Shown here: positions 55,407 to 62,437 of the stretch, in pieces
Layout: the number at the start of each line of letters is the position of its first letter
Position numbering within the stretch: position 1 is the stretch's first letter
Source of the DNA: Anaerolineales bacterium
GTDB taxonomy: Bacteria > Chloroflexota > Anaerolineae > Anaerolineales > UBA11858
Direction: 5' to 3'
DNA: 64,000 bases
Assembly (NCBI GenBank): GCA_016785015.1
Contig: JADHTJ010000005.1
Coordinates: 1 to 64,000 of the forward strand
The notes under the pieces: model-generated
What the model was told of the DNA's origin: nothing
What the model saw: only the letters and a program-made list of their open reading frames with translations
The model's database searches: none
Translations under genes and position numbers: made by a program

Positions 55407-56750
55407 TCACGGATAAACACGGTTTATTGTGCGTGGGAATGGAATTGTTTCACGGATATGATGAATGCCACACATCCAGGTAACTGTCCGTTCAACGCCT
55501 AGGCCAAAGCCACTGTGAGGTACGCTGCCGAATTGACGCAGTTCCATATACCACTTGTAGGCTTCTTCAGGAAGCTCATGCTCACGGATGCGCTGGAGCA
55601 ACATTTCAGGGTCTGAGATGCGCTCGCTACCGCCGATGATCTCTCCATACCCCTCGGGAGCAAGCAGATCAACACTCTTGCAAACCTCTGGACGGTCGGG
55701 CCAGGGTTCCATGTAAAAAGCTTTTACCTGCGTTGGATAGCCATAAACGAAAACAGGTTTTTCGAATTGTTTGGTCAACGCAGTTTCGTGAGGCGCACCG
55801 AAATCTTCACCCCACTCGAAAGCCAATAATGCCTTTTCTTCAGGGTCATCGGTTTGCTCACGAATCTCAGCGATCATCTCGACCGCTTTATCATAGGAGA
55901 TGCGCGGGAATGGCGGTGTCACTTTTTCGAGAGCCGTAGTATCGCGCTCCAAAGATGCCAGCTCAGGAGCACGATCTTCCAAGACTCGTTTGACAATGTG
56001 GGAGACAAATTGCTCCTCTACTTCCATGATCCCATCGAGATCACAGAAAGCCACCTCAGGTTCCACCATCCAAAACTCAGTCAAGTGCCGGCGGGTTTTG
56101 GATTTTTCAGCGCGGAAGGTGGGGCCAAAACAGTAAACCTTCTGAAAGGCGTAGATATTGGCCTCATTGTACAGTTGCCCTGTTTGAGCCAGGTAGGCCG
56201 TTCCTTCATCAAAGTAGGGAGTTCCAAAAAGCGTAGTAGTCCCTTCGGCGGCAGCAGGCGTCAGGATGGGCGTATCCATATTGATATAGCCATTGTCATC
56301 CAGCCACTCACGGATTGCGCTAACCACTGTGGAACGGATGCGCAAAATCGCCCACTGGCTGGGCATACGCAGCCATAGATGACGATTTTCCAAGGCGAAA
56401 TCGGTGCCATGTTCTTTAAGCGACATGGGATATTCGTCATCAGCGACCTGGATCACTTTAATGTCAGTGATTCCGATTTCGAATCCGCCAGGGATACCCG
56501 GCGCTCGGTCATCCGCGCGTACTTGACCTTTGATCTCGACAGACGATTCTTGCGTCAGTCGCACGATCTCTTCAAAGATCTCTTCGGGGAGATCGCCTTT
56601 GAAGGCCACACACTGCACAAATCCATAACCATCCCGGACGAGCAGAAAGACCAGCTTGCCCTTGCGAGTGCGGTTGTACACCCAACCCCTAATCTTAACT
56701 TCCTGATCGGCATGGGCGCTGATATTTTCTATACGGATTAGATTAGTCAT
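55407..56750 (-). CDS. asnS: asparaginyl-tRNA synthetase
   Basis: Class IIb synthetase charging tRNA-Asn directly. The N-terminal OB fold (VKIRGWVYNRTRKGKLVFLLVRDG) is followed by motif 2 (FGPTFRAEKSKTRRHLTEFW) and motif 3 (GFGLGVERTVTWMCGI). Length 447 is normal. It starts 22 bases after aspS with AGGAG before the ATG, so aspS-asnS are one operon. The direct enzyme implies that tRNA-Asn need not be charged through the GatCAB amidotransferase route. Confidence 0.95.
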   Translation of the reverse strand: MTNLIRIENISAHADQEVKIRGWVYNRTRKGKLVFLLVRDGYGFVQCVAFKGDLPEEIFEEIVRLTQESSVEIKGQVRADDRAPGIPGGFEIGITDIKVIQVADDEYPMSLKEHGTDFALENRHLWLRMPSQWAILRIRSTVVSAIREWLDDNGYINMDTPILTPAAAEGTTTLFGTPYFDEGTAYLAQTGQLYNEANIYAFQKVYCFGPTFRAEKSKTRRHLTEFWMVEPEVAFCDLDGIMEVEEQFVSHIVKRVLEDRAPELASLERDTTALEKVTPPFPRISYDKAVEMIAEIREQTDDPEEKALLAFEWGEDFGAPHETALTKQFEKPVFVYGYPTQVKAFYMEPWPDRPEVCKSVDLLAPEGYGEIIGGSERISDPEMLLQRIREHELPEEAYKWYMELRQFGSVPHSGFGLGVERTVTWMCGIHHIRETIPFPRTINRVYP

Positions 56751-56772
56751 TTTTGCTCCTTAGGCTCATCAA

Positions 56773-58539
56773 TTACGATTTCAAGCTGATATGCAGTTCA
56801 TCAAGCTGCTCTTCATCAACCGGGGAGGGTGCGCTGGCCATCACATCACGGGCGTTCTGATTTTTGGGGAAGGCAATCACCTCGCGGATATTGGGTTCCC
56901 CTGCCAGAATCATGCAAATACGGTCAATGCCTGGGGCGATACCACCATGAGGAGGCGTGCCATACTCGAAGGCTTCCAGCATATGCCCAAAGCGCTCTTG
57001 GGCAACGTCGGTTTCTAGGCCAATCAGGTCGAAGACTTTGGACTGCATCTCACGATTGTGGATACGTATTGATCCGCCGCCGACCTCGTAACCGTTGAGC
57101 ACCATATCATATTGCTGGCCGCGCGCTTTTCCGGGATTATTGTCTAAATAATGAGCATCTTCGGGCATTGGTGAAGTGAATAGGTGATGACTGGGGTCCC
57201 AGCGTTGCTCTTCAGCATTGTACATGACAAAGGGGAAATCGATCACCCAGAGGAAACCCAGCACATCTGGATCAGTCAGTTCTAGTCGCGCGCCTAAAAA
57301 TTCGCGCAAGCGCCCCAAACTCTCAAAGGTGATTTCAGGTTGGGCTGCAACAAATAACAACAAATCACCAGCTTCGGCCTCAAAGCGAGATTTGATCTCA
57401 ACCATGGTTTCTTCAGAAAGGAATTTGGCAAAGGAAGAGCGCATCTCACCATCCGAAGTCAAAGCGATGTAGGCAAGACCCTTAGCCCCAGATTGCGCCA
57501 CAAATTCGGTCAATTCTTCGATCTGTTTGCGACTGTAATTACCTAAACCGTGGGCTTTGATGCCGCGCACATGACCACCACTCTCAGCAACGGATTCGAA
57601 AACGCGGAAACCACTGCCCGCGGCAAGATCTGTGATATCGACAAGCTCCATCCCAAAGCGGATATCGGGATTATCCTTACCAAAGCGTGTCAAAACTTCA
57701 TCATATGTGAAGCGCGGCCAGGGTGTTTCGAGCAGTCGTTTATCTGGGACGATCGCGGCGACTAATTTAGTAAACAGATCTTCGGTCAAGGCCATAACAT
57801 CTTCACGCTCGACAAAGGACATCTCCAAATCAAGCTGTGTGAATTCAGGTTGACGATCGCCGCGCTGATCTTCATCACGAAAGCAGCGCGCAATTTGGAA
57901 ATATCGCTCCACACCGGCGACCATCAATAATTGTTTGAGTTGTTGAGGCGATTGAGGCAGGGCGTAGAATTCCCCGGGGTGGACCCGTGAGGGAACCAGG
58001 TAATCACGCGCGCCCTCTGGGGTGGTCTTGAACAAAATGGGGGTTTCTACTTCCAAAAATCCCTTCCGATCTAAATAATCCCGGATGAATTTAATCACCT
58101 GATGGCGCAAAACTAAATTGCGGCGCATGCGCTCCGTACGCAAATCCAAATAACGGTAGCGCAACCGCACTTGCTCATCGATCTCTTCTTCTTTATTAAT
58201 GTAGATCGGCGGTGTTTTAGCGGGATTCAGGATCTTGACTTCTTGAACTTCGACTTCAATTTCGCCAGTGGACAACTCTGGATTAATCATGCCTGCAGGT
58301 CGTTTACTAACCAGGCCTTTAACCTGAATGACCCACTCCGAGCGCACAGGTTCCATGGCTTTGTGAGCTTCTGGAAATTGATCTGAATTTGTCACGATCT
58401 GCACGAAACCAAATCGGTCGCGCAAGTCCATAAAGGTCACTCCCCCATGATCTCGCCGACGGTGAACCCAGCCAGCAAGAGTGACTTCTTGTTTTGCGTG
58501 TTTTGCGGTCAGTTCACCGCATGTGTGGGATTTGTACAT
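56773..58539 (-). CDS. aspS: aspartyl-tRNA synthetase, bacterial type
   Basis: Class IIb synthetase of 588 residues. The anticodon-binding OB fold ([20 protein letters not shown]) precedes the catalytic core with motif 2 ([20 protein letters not shown]) and motif 3 ([15 protein letters not shown]). The bacterial GAD insertion lies between, at about 290-410. GGAGG is six bases before the ATG. Upstream is a roughly 640-base leader with an Asn/Asp-rich leader peptide, an attenuator and tandem hairpins, so expression of aspS-asnS is probably controlled by Asn/Asp-tRNA charging. Confidence 0.96.
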   Translation of the reverse strand: MYKSHTCGELTAKHAKQEVTLAGWVHRRRDHGGVTFMDLRDRFGFVQIVTNSDQFPEAHKAMEPVRSEWVIQVKGLVSKRPAGMINPELSTGEIEVEVQEVKILNPAKTPPIYINKEEEIDEQVRLRYRYLDLRTERMRRNLVLRHQVIKFIRDYLDRKGFLEVETPILFKTTPEGARDYLVPSRVHPGEFYALPQSPQQLKQLLMVAGVERYFQIARCFRDEDQRGDRQPEFTQLDLEMSFVEREDVMALTEDLFTKLVAAIVPDKRLLETPWPRFTYDEVLTRFGKDNPDIRFGMELVDITDLAAGSGFRVFESVAESGGHVRGIKAHGLGNYSRKQIEELTEFVAQSGAKGLAYIALTSDGEMRSSFAKFLSEETMVEIKSRFEAEAGDLLLFVAAQPEITFESLGRLREFLGARLELTDPDVLGFLWVIDFPFVMYNAEEQRWDPSHHLFTSPMPEDAHYLDNNPGKARGQQYDMVLNGYEVGGGSIRIHNREMQSKVFDLIGLETDVAQERFGHMLEAFEYGTPPHGGIAPGIDRICMILAGEPNIREVIAFPKNQNARDVMASAPSPVDEEQLDELHISLKS

Positions 58540-58622
58540 AAGAGCCTCCGGATGATAAATTCATAATGATATCGATAGAACGAACAAAAAAGGCGATCAT
58601 AATTTGCACAATTATCTAAACC

Positions 58623-58706
58623 GTGTTGACATTTGGAGATTTCTCTCTGGAAACGTTGCTTCAAAAAATTGTTATTTACTCCTGACAAAGCCTAAAATGT
58701 CAACAC
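58623..58706. repeat. 12-bp inverted repeat in the aspS leader
   Basis: GTGTTGACATTT (58623-58634) and AAATGTCAACAC (58695-58706) are perfect inverses 60 bases apart, between the tandem repeats and aspS. Each arm contains a TTGACA hexamer in one orientation, so it could be a secondary promoter/operator region or an RNA stem. GCCGA/TCGGC just beside it forms a second small hairpin. Confidence 0.65.
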
Positions 58707-58779
58707 TATTTAGCAAACGCCGATTAAAATTCGGCATCACAACAAATTGTCAGCTTCTCCCCCAAGCACTCATGCGCTG

Positions 58780-59003
58780 GGGTGCTTGAGATGCCGCTTT
58801 GGATGCGGCTTTGGTAGATGCTTCCCCAACGCTCTTGCGTTTGGGTGCATCAGATGCCGCTTTGGATGCGGCTTTGGTAGATGCTTCCCCAACGCTCCTG
58901 CGTTTGGGTGCATCAGATGCCGCTTTGGATGCGGCTTTGGTAGATGCTTCCCCAACGCTCCTGCGTTTGGGTGCATCAGATGCCGCTTTGGATGCGGCTT
59001 CTG
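58780..59003 (-). repeat. 63-bp tandem repeats with hairpin in each unit
   Basis: The unit recurs at exactly 63 bases (GGATGCGGCT at 58801, 58864, 58927 and 58990), with three near-identical copies and degenerate ends. Read on the minus strand each unit can fold as GATGC-CCCAAACGC-AGGA-GCGTTGGGG-GCATC, plus GCCGC/GCGGC. The period is divisible by three and an Ala/Lys/Ser ORF crosses it (58750-59124), but that frame has no Shine-Dalgarno and runs antisense-free through the attenuator, so I treat the region as structured leader. Confidence 0.75.
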
Positions 59004-59007
59004 CTGC

Positions 59008-59041
59008 AAAAAAAAACGCCCTTTGCTCGAGGCATCGGGCG
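59008..59041 (-). terminator. attenuator (intrinsic terminator) in the aspS-asnS leader
   Basis: On the minus strand CGCCC (59041-59037) pairs with GGGCG (59021-59017); inside, TGC pairs with GCA around CTCGA. Nine Ts follow (59016-59008). It lies 21 bases after the stop of the leader ORF and about 470 bases before aspS. Confidence 0.8.
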
Positions 59042-59098
59042 ATCGGATTGAGATGATCAGGTTCAGAATTTCGACAGCCTGCACCGTACCGCCCGACG
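59033..59098 (-). promoter_or_regulatory. candidate antiterminator pairing
   Basis: CGTCGGGCGGT (59098-59088), directly after the last Asn codons of the leader ORF, can pair with ATCGCCCGATG (59043-59033) over 11 positions, two of them G-U. The second segment contains the 5' arm of the terminator, so the two structures exclude each other. ACCGT/ACGGT (59100-59096 with 59087-59083) offers a competing local hairpin. Confidence 0.65.
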
Positions 59099-59158
59099 GT
59101 TATTGTCGGTGGGATTAGCATCATTATTATCGTTATTGAGCAGGTTAGTCAAATTCAT
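59063..59158 (-). CDS. Asn/Asp-rich leader peptide of the aspS-asnS operon, 31 aa
   Basis: Small ORF with nine Asn and three Asp codons among its first 20 codons, including NNDNNDANPTDNN, and a basic tail ending RCRLSKF before TGA. AAGGA lies nine bases before the ATG. The transcript predicted from the extended -10 at 59192-59187 would start about 22 bases upstream. The ORF stops just before an intrinsic terminator and lies on the strand of aspS and asnS. By analogy with the trp, his and pheST leaders, ribosome stalling at Asn/Asp codons would allow read-through. The product itself probably has no function. Confidence 0.75.
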   Translation of the reverse strand: MNLTNLLNNDNNDANPTDNNRRAVRCRLSKF

Positions 59159-59186
59159 CAATCAGTTTCCTTCAAGATTTCTGCGG

Positions 59187-59195
59187 ATTATATCA
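59187..59195 (-). promoter_or_regulatory. extended -10 promoter of the aspS-asnS leader
   Basis: TGATATAAT on the minus strand (TATAAT at 59192-59187) is a perfect extended -10. The -35 (TTCCTG at 17 bases) is poor, as is common for extended -10 promoters. Confidence 0.7.
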
Positions 59196-59271
59196 CAGGT
59201 ATTTTATGGCAGGAAACGAATTTGCCAGGATCTCTAAGAATCGCCGTGGTAAGGGCCCTTGGTAAGGGGTC

Positions 59272-59320
59272 ACATTTGGGGGTAGGGGGCATGCTCCGCA
59301 CGCCCCCTACCCCCAAATGT
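59272..59320. repeat. G/C-tract hairpin between lysR and the aspS leader
   Basis: ACATTTGGGGGTAGGGGGC (59272-59290) and its exact inverse (59302-59320) form a perfect 19-bp stem with an 11-base loop. GCCGTG/CACGGC and GATCTCT/AGAGATC add outer pairing. No T-tract follows. It resembles the hairpin at 40335-40379. Confidence 0.8.
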
Positions 59321-59364
59321 CAGGTCTCTCACGGCAATTCCCAAAGAACCATTTGCCAAGAGAT

Positions 59365-60303
59365 CTATATTTCTTCGCGTACCATGGGAACGCTGGGCAA
59401 CCGATCTTGAGCCTCAGGCGTTGATACAAAATCCCAGAAATTTAGTTGAGCGCGCGTTGGGGCTACGTTTTGATTGCGCACCATGAAAATTGTCCTTTTC
59501 AGATCCATCCCTGCAACGCGGACCTCGGCAATATTGCCCAATTCCAATCCGCGAGTTGCCGCGAGACGCGAAATGAAAGCAATGCCAATTCCTTCTTCCA
59601 CTGCCATTTCAATGGCTTCGGCATTCCCTAACTCCATAGCCACATTGAGCATTTCCGGATAAATGTCGTGATTACGAAGAGATTCCAGGAATACTTCCCG
59701 CGTTCCTGCTGCTTCTTCACGCAAGATAATTGGCTCATCCAACAAATCGTCGGGATATATTTGGGGATAATCTGCCCAGGGGTGATCCTCTGGAACAATT
59801 AGAATTACATCATCGGTAAAAAGTTCTTTGTATTCAAGATCTCGACCTTCAATTTTTTTACTTGATACGCCTAAGGCCACATCCCCAACAGATAACTTGT
59901 CAAGGACGCTTCTTCGGCTGGTGACTTCAACATTGATGCGCACCATGGGAAATTGCTGACGAAAAAGTGCAATCTGCCCAGGGAGCAAGTATTTGCCCGA
60001 AGCTGTGGAACATCCAACCGTCATCTCCCCCACAACTTCACCTTGAAGCGAAACCATCGTTTCATCCAATCGACGCGACAAACCGATGACCTCTTTGGCA
60101 AGAGGTTCCAATACCTGACCTGCTTCGGTCAGGCACATGGAACGCCCTTGCCGGTTGAAAAGTTTTACGCCAAACCGATCTTCCAAACCACCGATCTTTT
60201 GACTCACGGCAGGCTGTGTCAGGTGTAGCTTTCTTCCAGCCTTACTGAAGTTGTTGCAATCCGCAGCTTCGACAAAAACGACCAAATCATCTATAGATAA
60301 CAT
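59365..60303 (-). CDS. LysR-type transcriptional regulator
   Basis: A 312-residue LTTR. The N-terminal winged helix-turn-helix (FVEAADCNNFSKAGRKLHLT and QPAVSQKIGGLEDRFGVKLF) is followed by the linker helix and a periplasmic-binding-protein-like effector domain starting about residue 90 (GEMTVGCSTASGKYLLPGQI). The effector part resembles the CysB/CbbR-like subgroup. It is divergent from the arsR-SQR cluster across a 518-base region containing several dyads, so it may regulate that cluster or itself. Its effector is unknown. Confidence 0.9.
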   Translation of the reverse strand: MLSIDDLVVFVEAADCNNFSKAGRKLHLTQPAVSQKIGGLEDRFGVKLFNRQGRSMCLTEAGQVLEPLAKEVIGLSRRLDETMVSLQGEVVGEMTVGCSTASGKYLLPGQIALFRQQFPMVRINVEVTSRRSVLDKLSVGDVALGVSSKKIEGRDLEYKELFTDDVILIVPEDHPWADYPQIYPDDLLDEPIILREEAAGTREVFLESLRNHDIYPEMLNVAMELGNAEAIEMAVEEGIGIAFISRLAATRGLELGNIAEVRVAGMDLKRTIFMVRNQNVAPTRAQLNFWDFVSTPEAQDRLPSVPMVREEI

Positions 60304-60331
60304 ACAAACGCCTTTCGTTCGTCTATAAATT

Positions 60332-60357
60332 TCTCTAATGCTCTACGGCATTAGAGA
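60332..60357. promoter_or_regulatory. dyad just upstream of lysR
   Basis: TCTCTAATGC (60332-60341) and GCATTAGAGA (60348-60357) form a perfect 10-bp dyad with a 6-base centre, 29 bases before the lysR start. This is where an LTTR autoregulatory site or a leader hairpin would be expected. Confidence 0.6.
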
Positions 60358-60464
60358 TAACCAGTATTTACTATAAATCGATCTAATAATGAGACGCGAC
60401 AATTGTTACTAATTATTATAGATGCGTTCTTTATAAAATCAAGCCACTTTGTCATCTCTCAAGC

Positions 60465-60481
60465 TGTGACAAATTACACTA
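60465..60481 (+). promoter_or_regulatory. 17-bp motif, copy 1
   Basis: TGTGACAAATTACACTA, near-palindromic in its TGTGA...TACAC part. It differs at only two adjacent bases from the copy at 60706-60722 in the same lysR-arsR gap, suggesting two binding sites for one regulator. Confidence 0.5.
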
Positions 60482-60510
60482 TTATGGGAATACCCCTTTT
60501 GCGCCCACAC

Positions 60511-60626
60511 ACTGTAACCAGGAAGGCACATCTACACCACGCGCTGGCATAAATTGCAGCGCACCCAATATTGAGCGTTACTGGCCTCCCTGGTGTGCCA
60601 ATAGCCCTCAGCAATGGGAGTTTTTT
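60511..60626 (+). ncRNA. unidentified structured RNA or leader with terminator
   Basis: Between lysR and arsR, a block has a perfect GCGCTG/CAGCGC hairpin (60541-60546 with 60557-60562). GGCACA (60525-60530) can pair with TGTGCC (60594-60599), and ACCAGG (60517-60522) with CCTGGT (60589-60594), but not in a simple nested way. CTCCC (60586-60590) or CCC (60605-60607) can pair with GGGAG/GGG (60616-60620), followed by six Ts. The arrangement suggests alternative folds ending in a terminator. I recognise no known riboswitch class. A separate small RNA is also possible. Confidence 0.45.
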
Positions 60627-60705
60627 GTTTAAGTGTATTTCTTTTCACATTTTGTAATCAAGGAATATTCACCATTAAGGTCATATTACGTTTATCATAG
60701 TTCGT

Positions 60706-60722
60706 TGTGACAAATATCACTA
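60706..60722 (+). promoter_or_regulatory. 17-bp motif, copy 2 (Crp/Fnr-like dyad)
   Basis: TGTGACAAATATCACTA contains TGTGA-N6-TCAC, the half-site layout of Crp/Fnr-family operators. It lies about 100 bases before arsR. The twin at 60465-60481 has the dyad slightly broken. Confidence 0.5.
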
Positions 60723-60758
60723 GAACAAGAGCTATCAAACCTGTTATATTTTTCACGG

Positions 60759-60790
60759 ATAAAGATATTCACATAAGCGCATATCTTTAT
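60759..60790. promoter_or_regulatory. candidate ArsR operator
   Basis: ATAAAGATAT (60759-60768) and ATATCTTTAT (60781-60790) are a perfect 10-bp inverted repeat with a 12-base spacer, 31 bases before the arsR start and just after a possible -10 TATATT near 60745. AT-rich dyads in this position are typical autoregulatory sites of ArsR proteins. Confidence 0.55.
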
Positions 60791-60821
60791 AGTCTAAAGA
60801 ACATATCAAAGGAACAGCAAA

Positions 60822-61166
60822 ATGACTGATCTTCGAGCCGAAATAAACAAATTGCATGCCAGTATCTGTAGTGGCCTTGCTGATCCCACTCGAATCCTGA
60901 TCTTATATACCTTGCACGATCATCCTCATAATGTCAGTGAGCTCTCTGAGAGCTTAGAACTCCCCCAGCCAACGGTATCACGCCACCTTAAAGTATTACG
61001 TGAAAGACAAATGGTTCTAGCTGAACGCGATGGTCAATCTGTTAATTACTCTTTATCTGATTCCCGAATCATCGAAGCAATGGACCTTCTTCGGGCAGTG
61101 TTGGCAAGCCGGTTGCAAGGTCAAGGCGAATTGGCTGACTCAGTCATTCAAGAAATCTCAGCATAA
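60822..61166 (+). CDS. ArsR-family transcriptional regulator
   Basis: A 114-residue winged-helix repressor. ADPTRILILYTLHDHPHNVS and ELPQPTVSRHLKVLRERQMV form the HTH. Only one Cys (ASICSGLADP) is present, and the ELCVCDL metal site of ArsR/SmtB is absent, so neither classical metal sensing nor the two-cysteine polysulfide sensing of SqrR/BigR is supported directly. Context (SQR-like enzyme 27 bases downstream, then sulfur carriers) suggests control of sulfide oxidation. A perfect dyad lies just upstream. Confidence 0.88.
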   Translation: MTDLRAEINKLHASICSGLADPTRILILYTLHDHPHNVSELSESLELPQPTVSRHLKVLRERQMVLAERDGQSVNYSLSDSRIIEAMDLLRAVLASRLQGQGELADSVIQEISA

Positions 61167-61193
61167 TTTCTCAAAATATCCAGGAGTATCCAC

Positions 61194-62426
61194 ATGAAAA
61201 CATTTTTGATCCTCGGTGCGGGAACTGGCGGAACCATGGTCGCCAACAAAATGGCCCATGAACTCGATCCCCAGGAATGGCGCATCATTATCGTCGATAA
61301 ATTCGAAACCCATTATTACCAACCTGGGTTCCTCTTCATCCCCTTTGGCATTTATTCACCCAATGACGTTATCAAACCTAAGCGAGATTTCATTCCTCAT
61401 AATGTCGAATATGTTTTGTCTGATATTGAATTGATTGAGCCGGATAAAAATCGCGTAACTCTTCAAAAAGAGAACAAAATCATAAATTACGATTATTTAG
61501 TGGTTTCGACTGGAACCCAAATTCATCCCGAAGAAACTGAGGGAATGGCTGAAGATGGCTGGCATGAGAATAAATTCGATTTTTATACCATTGAGGGTGC
61601 GACTGCCCTGAGCCGCTTCTTGAAATTCTGGAAGGGTGGGCGTATGGTACTCAACATTACCGAGATGCCCATCAAGTGCCCGGTTGCTCCATTGGAATTC
61701 CTCTTTCTGGCTGATTGGTTCTTTCACGAGCGCGGCATGCGCGACAATGTTGAGATCGTCTTTGCCACACCATTGGACGGCGCATTCACAAAACCGCGCG
61801 CTTCTTCTGTGCTAGGTGGTATGCTCGACCAAAAAGGAATTAATCTCGTCCCTGATTTTAATATTGGGTGGGTTGACAACGATAAGCAGGCTATTGTCTC
61901 CTATGATGAACAAGAAGTTGAATATGATCTCCTGGTGACCATCCCCACAAACATGGGCGCAGAAGTCATAGACCGCTCTGGCATGGGCGATGAACTCAAC
62001 TATGTCCCCATTGATAAGCACACTCTACAATCCGATAAATGGGAAAACGTTTGGGTAATTGGCGATGCTGGTAATGCACCAACTTCAAAGGCTGGCTCCG
62101 TGGCTCACTTTATGTTGGAAATCCTGATTGAGAATATACTCCGCCACATGGAAGGCCTCGAACCGCTGCCCAAGTTCGACGGACACGCCAACTGCTACAT
62201 AGAATCTGGTTTCGAAAAGGGAATATTGATTGACTTCAATTACGATGTCGAGCCCTTGCCTGGCAAATTCCCCTTGCCTGGGTTTGGGCCTTTCTCTCTG
62301 CTCAAAGAATCAGCTGCCAACCACTGGGGCAAGATGGCCTTCCGCTGGATATATTGGAATATTCTGCTCAAAGGCGGCGAAATGCCCTTTGAGTCCCAGA
62401 TGACCATGGCTGGTAAGTGGGCCTAA
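61194..62426 (+). CDS. sqr: sulfide:quinone oxidoreductase-like flavoprotein
   Basis: FAD disulfide oxidoreductase-fold protein, 410 residues. FAD motif FLILGAGTGGTMVANKMA; YDYLVVSTGTQIHP; second nucleotide-like region; and WVIGDAGNAPTSKAGSVAHF closing the FAD site. Two cysteines expected for sulfide oxidation are in MPIKCPVAPLEF (about 160) and GHANCYIESG (about 346); the third Cys of some SQR types is missing. The C-terminal helices (MAFRWIYWNILLKGG) could anchor it to the membrane and reach quinone. Downstream DsrC- and DsrE-type sulfur carriers support oxidation of sulfide to bound sulfane sulfur. Confidence 0.85.
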   Translation: MKTFLILGAGTGGTMVANKMAHELDPQEWRIIIVDKFETHYYQPGFLFIPFGIYSPNDVIKPKRDFIPHNVEYVLSDIELIEPDKNRVTLQKENKIINYDYLVVSTGTQIHPEETEGMAEDGWHENKFDFYTIEGATALSRFLKFWKGGRMVLNITEMPIKCPVAPLEFLFLADWFFHERGMRDNVEIVFATPLDGAFTKPRASSVLGGMLDQKGINLVPDFNIGWVDNDKQAIVSYDEQEVEYDLLVTIPTNMGAEVIDRSGMGDELNYVPIDKHTLQSDKWENVWVIGDAGNAPTSKAGSVAHFMLEILIENILRHMEGLEPLPKFDGHANCYIESGFEKGILIDFNYDVEPLPGKFPLPGFGPFSLLKESAANHWGKMAFRWIYWNILLKGGEMPFESQMTMAGKWA

Positions 62427-62437
62427 AGGAGTATATG

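Noticed and set aside
55195-55416. Plus-strand ORF of 73 aa downstream of asnS
   Set aside because: It overlaps the 6S-like RNA on the opposite strand and has no start signals or recognisable domain.
58801-58999. Possible CRISPR array
   Set aside because: Units are contiguous 63-mers with no spacers and no cas genes nearby.
58747-59118. Plus-strand Cys-rich tandem repeat ORF (RCRFGCGFGRCFPNAP units)
   Set aside because: It is the antisense of the tandem repeats and of the aspS leader, has no promoter or ribosome binding site, and no known Cys-rich family matches it.
58750-59124. Minus-strand ORF of 124 aa with Ala/Lys/Ser repeats (AASKAASDAPKRRSVGEAST)
   Set aside because: Its reading frame has no ribosome binding site, crosses the leader ORF and the attenuator, and the repeats are better explained as RNA hairpins. 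A frameshifted gene joining the leader ORF to this frame would need two frame changes, one at the T9 tract.
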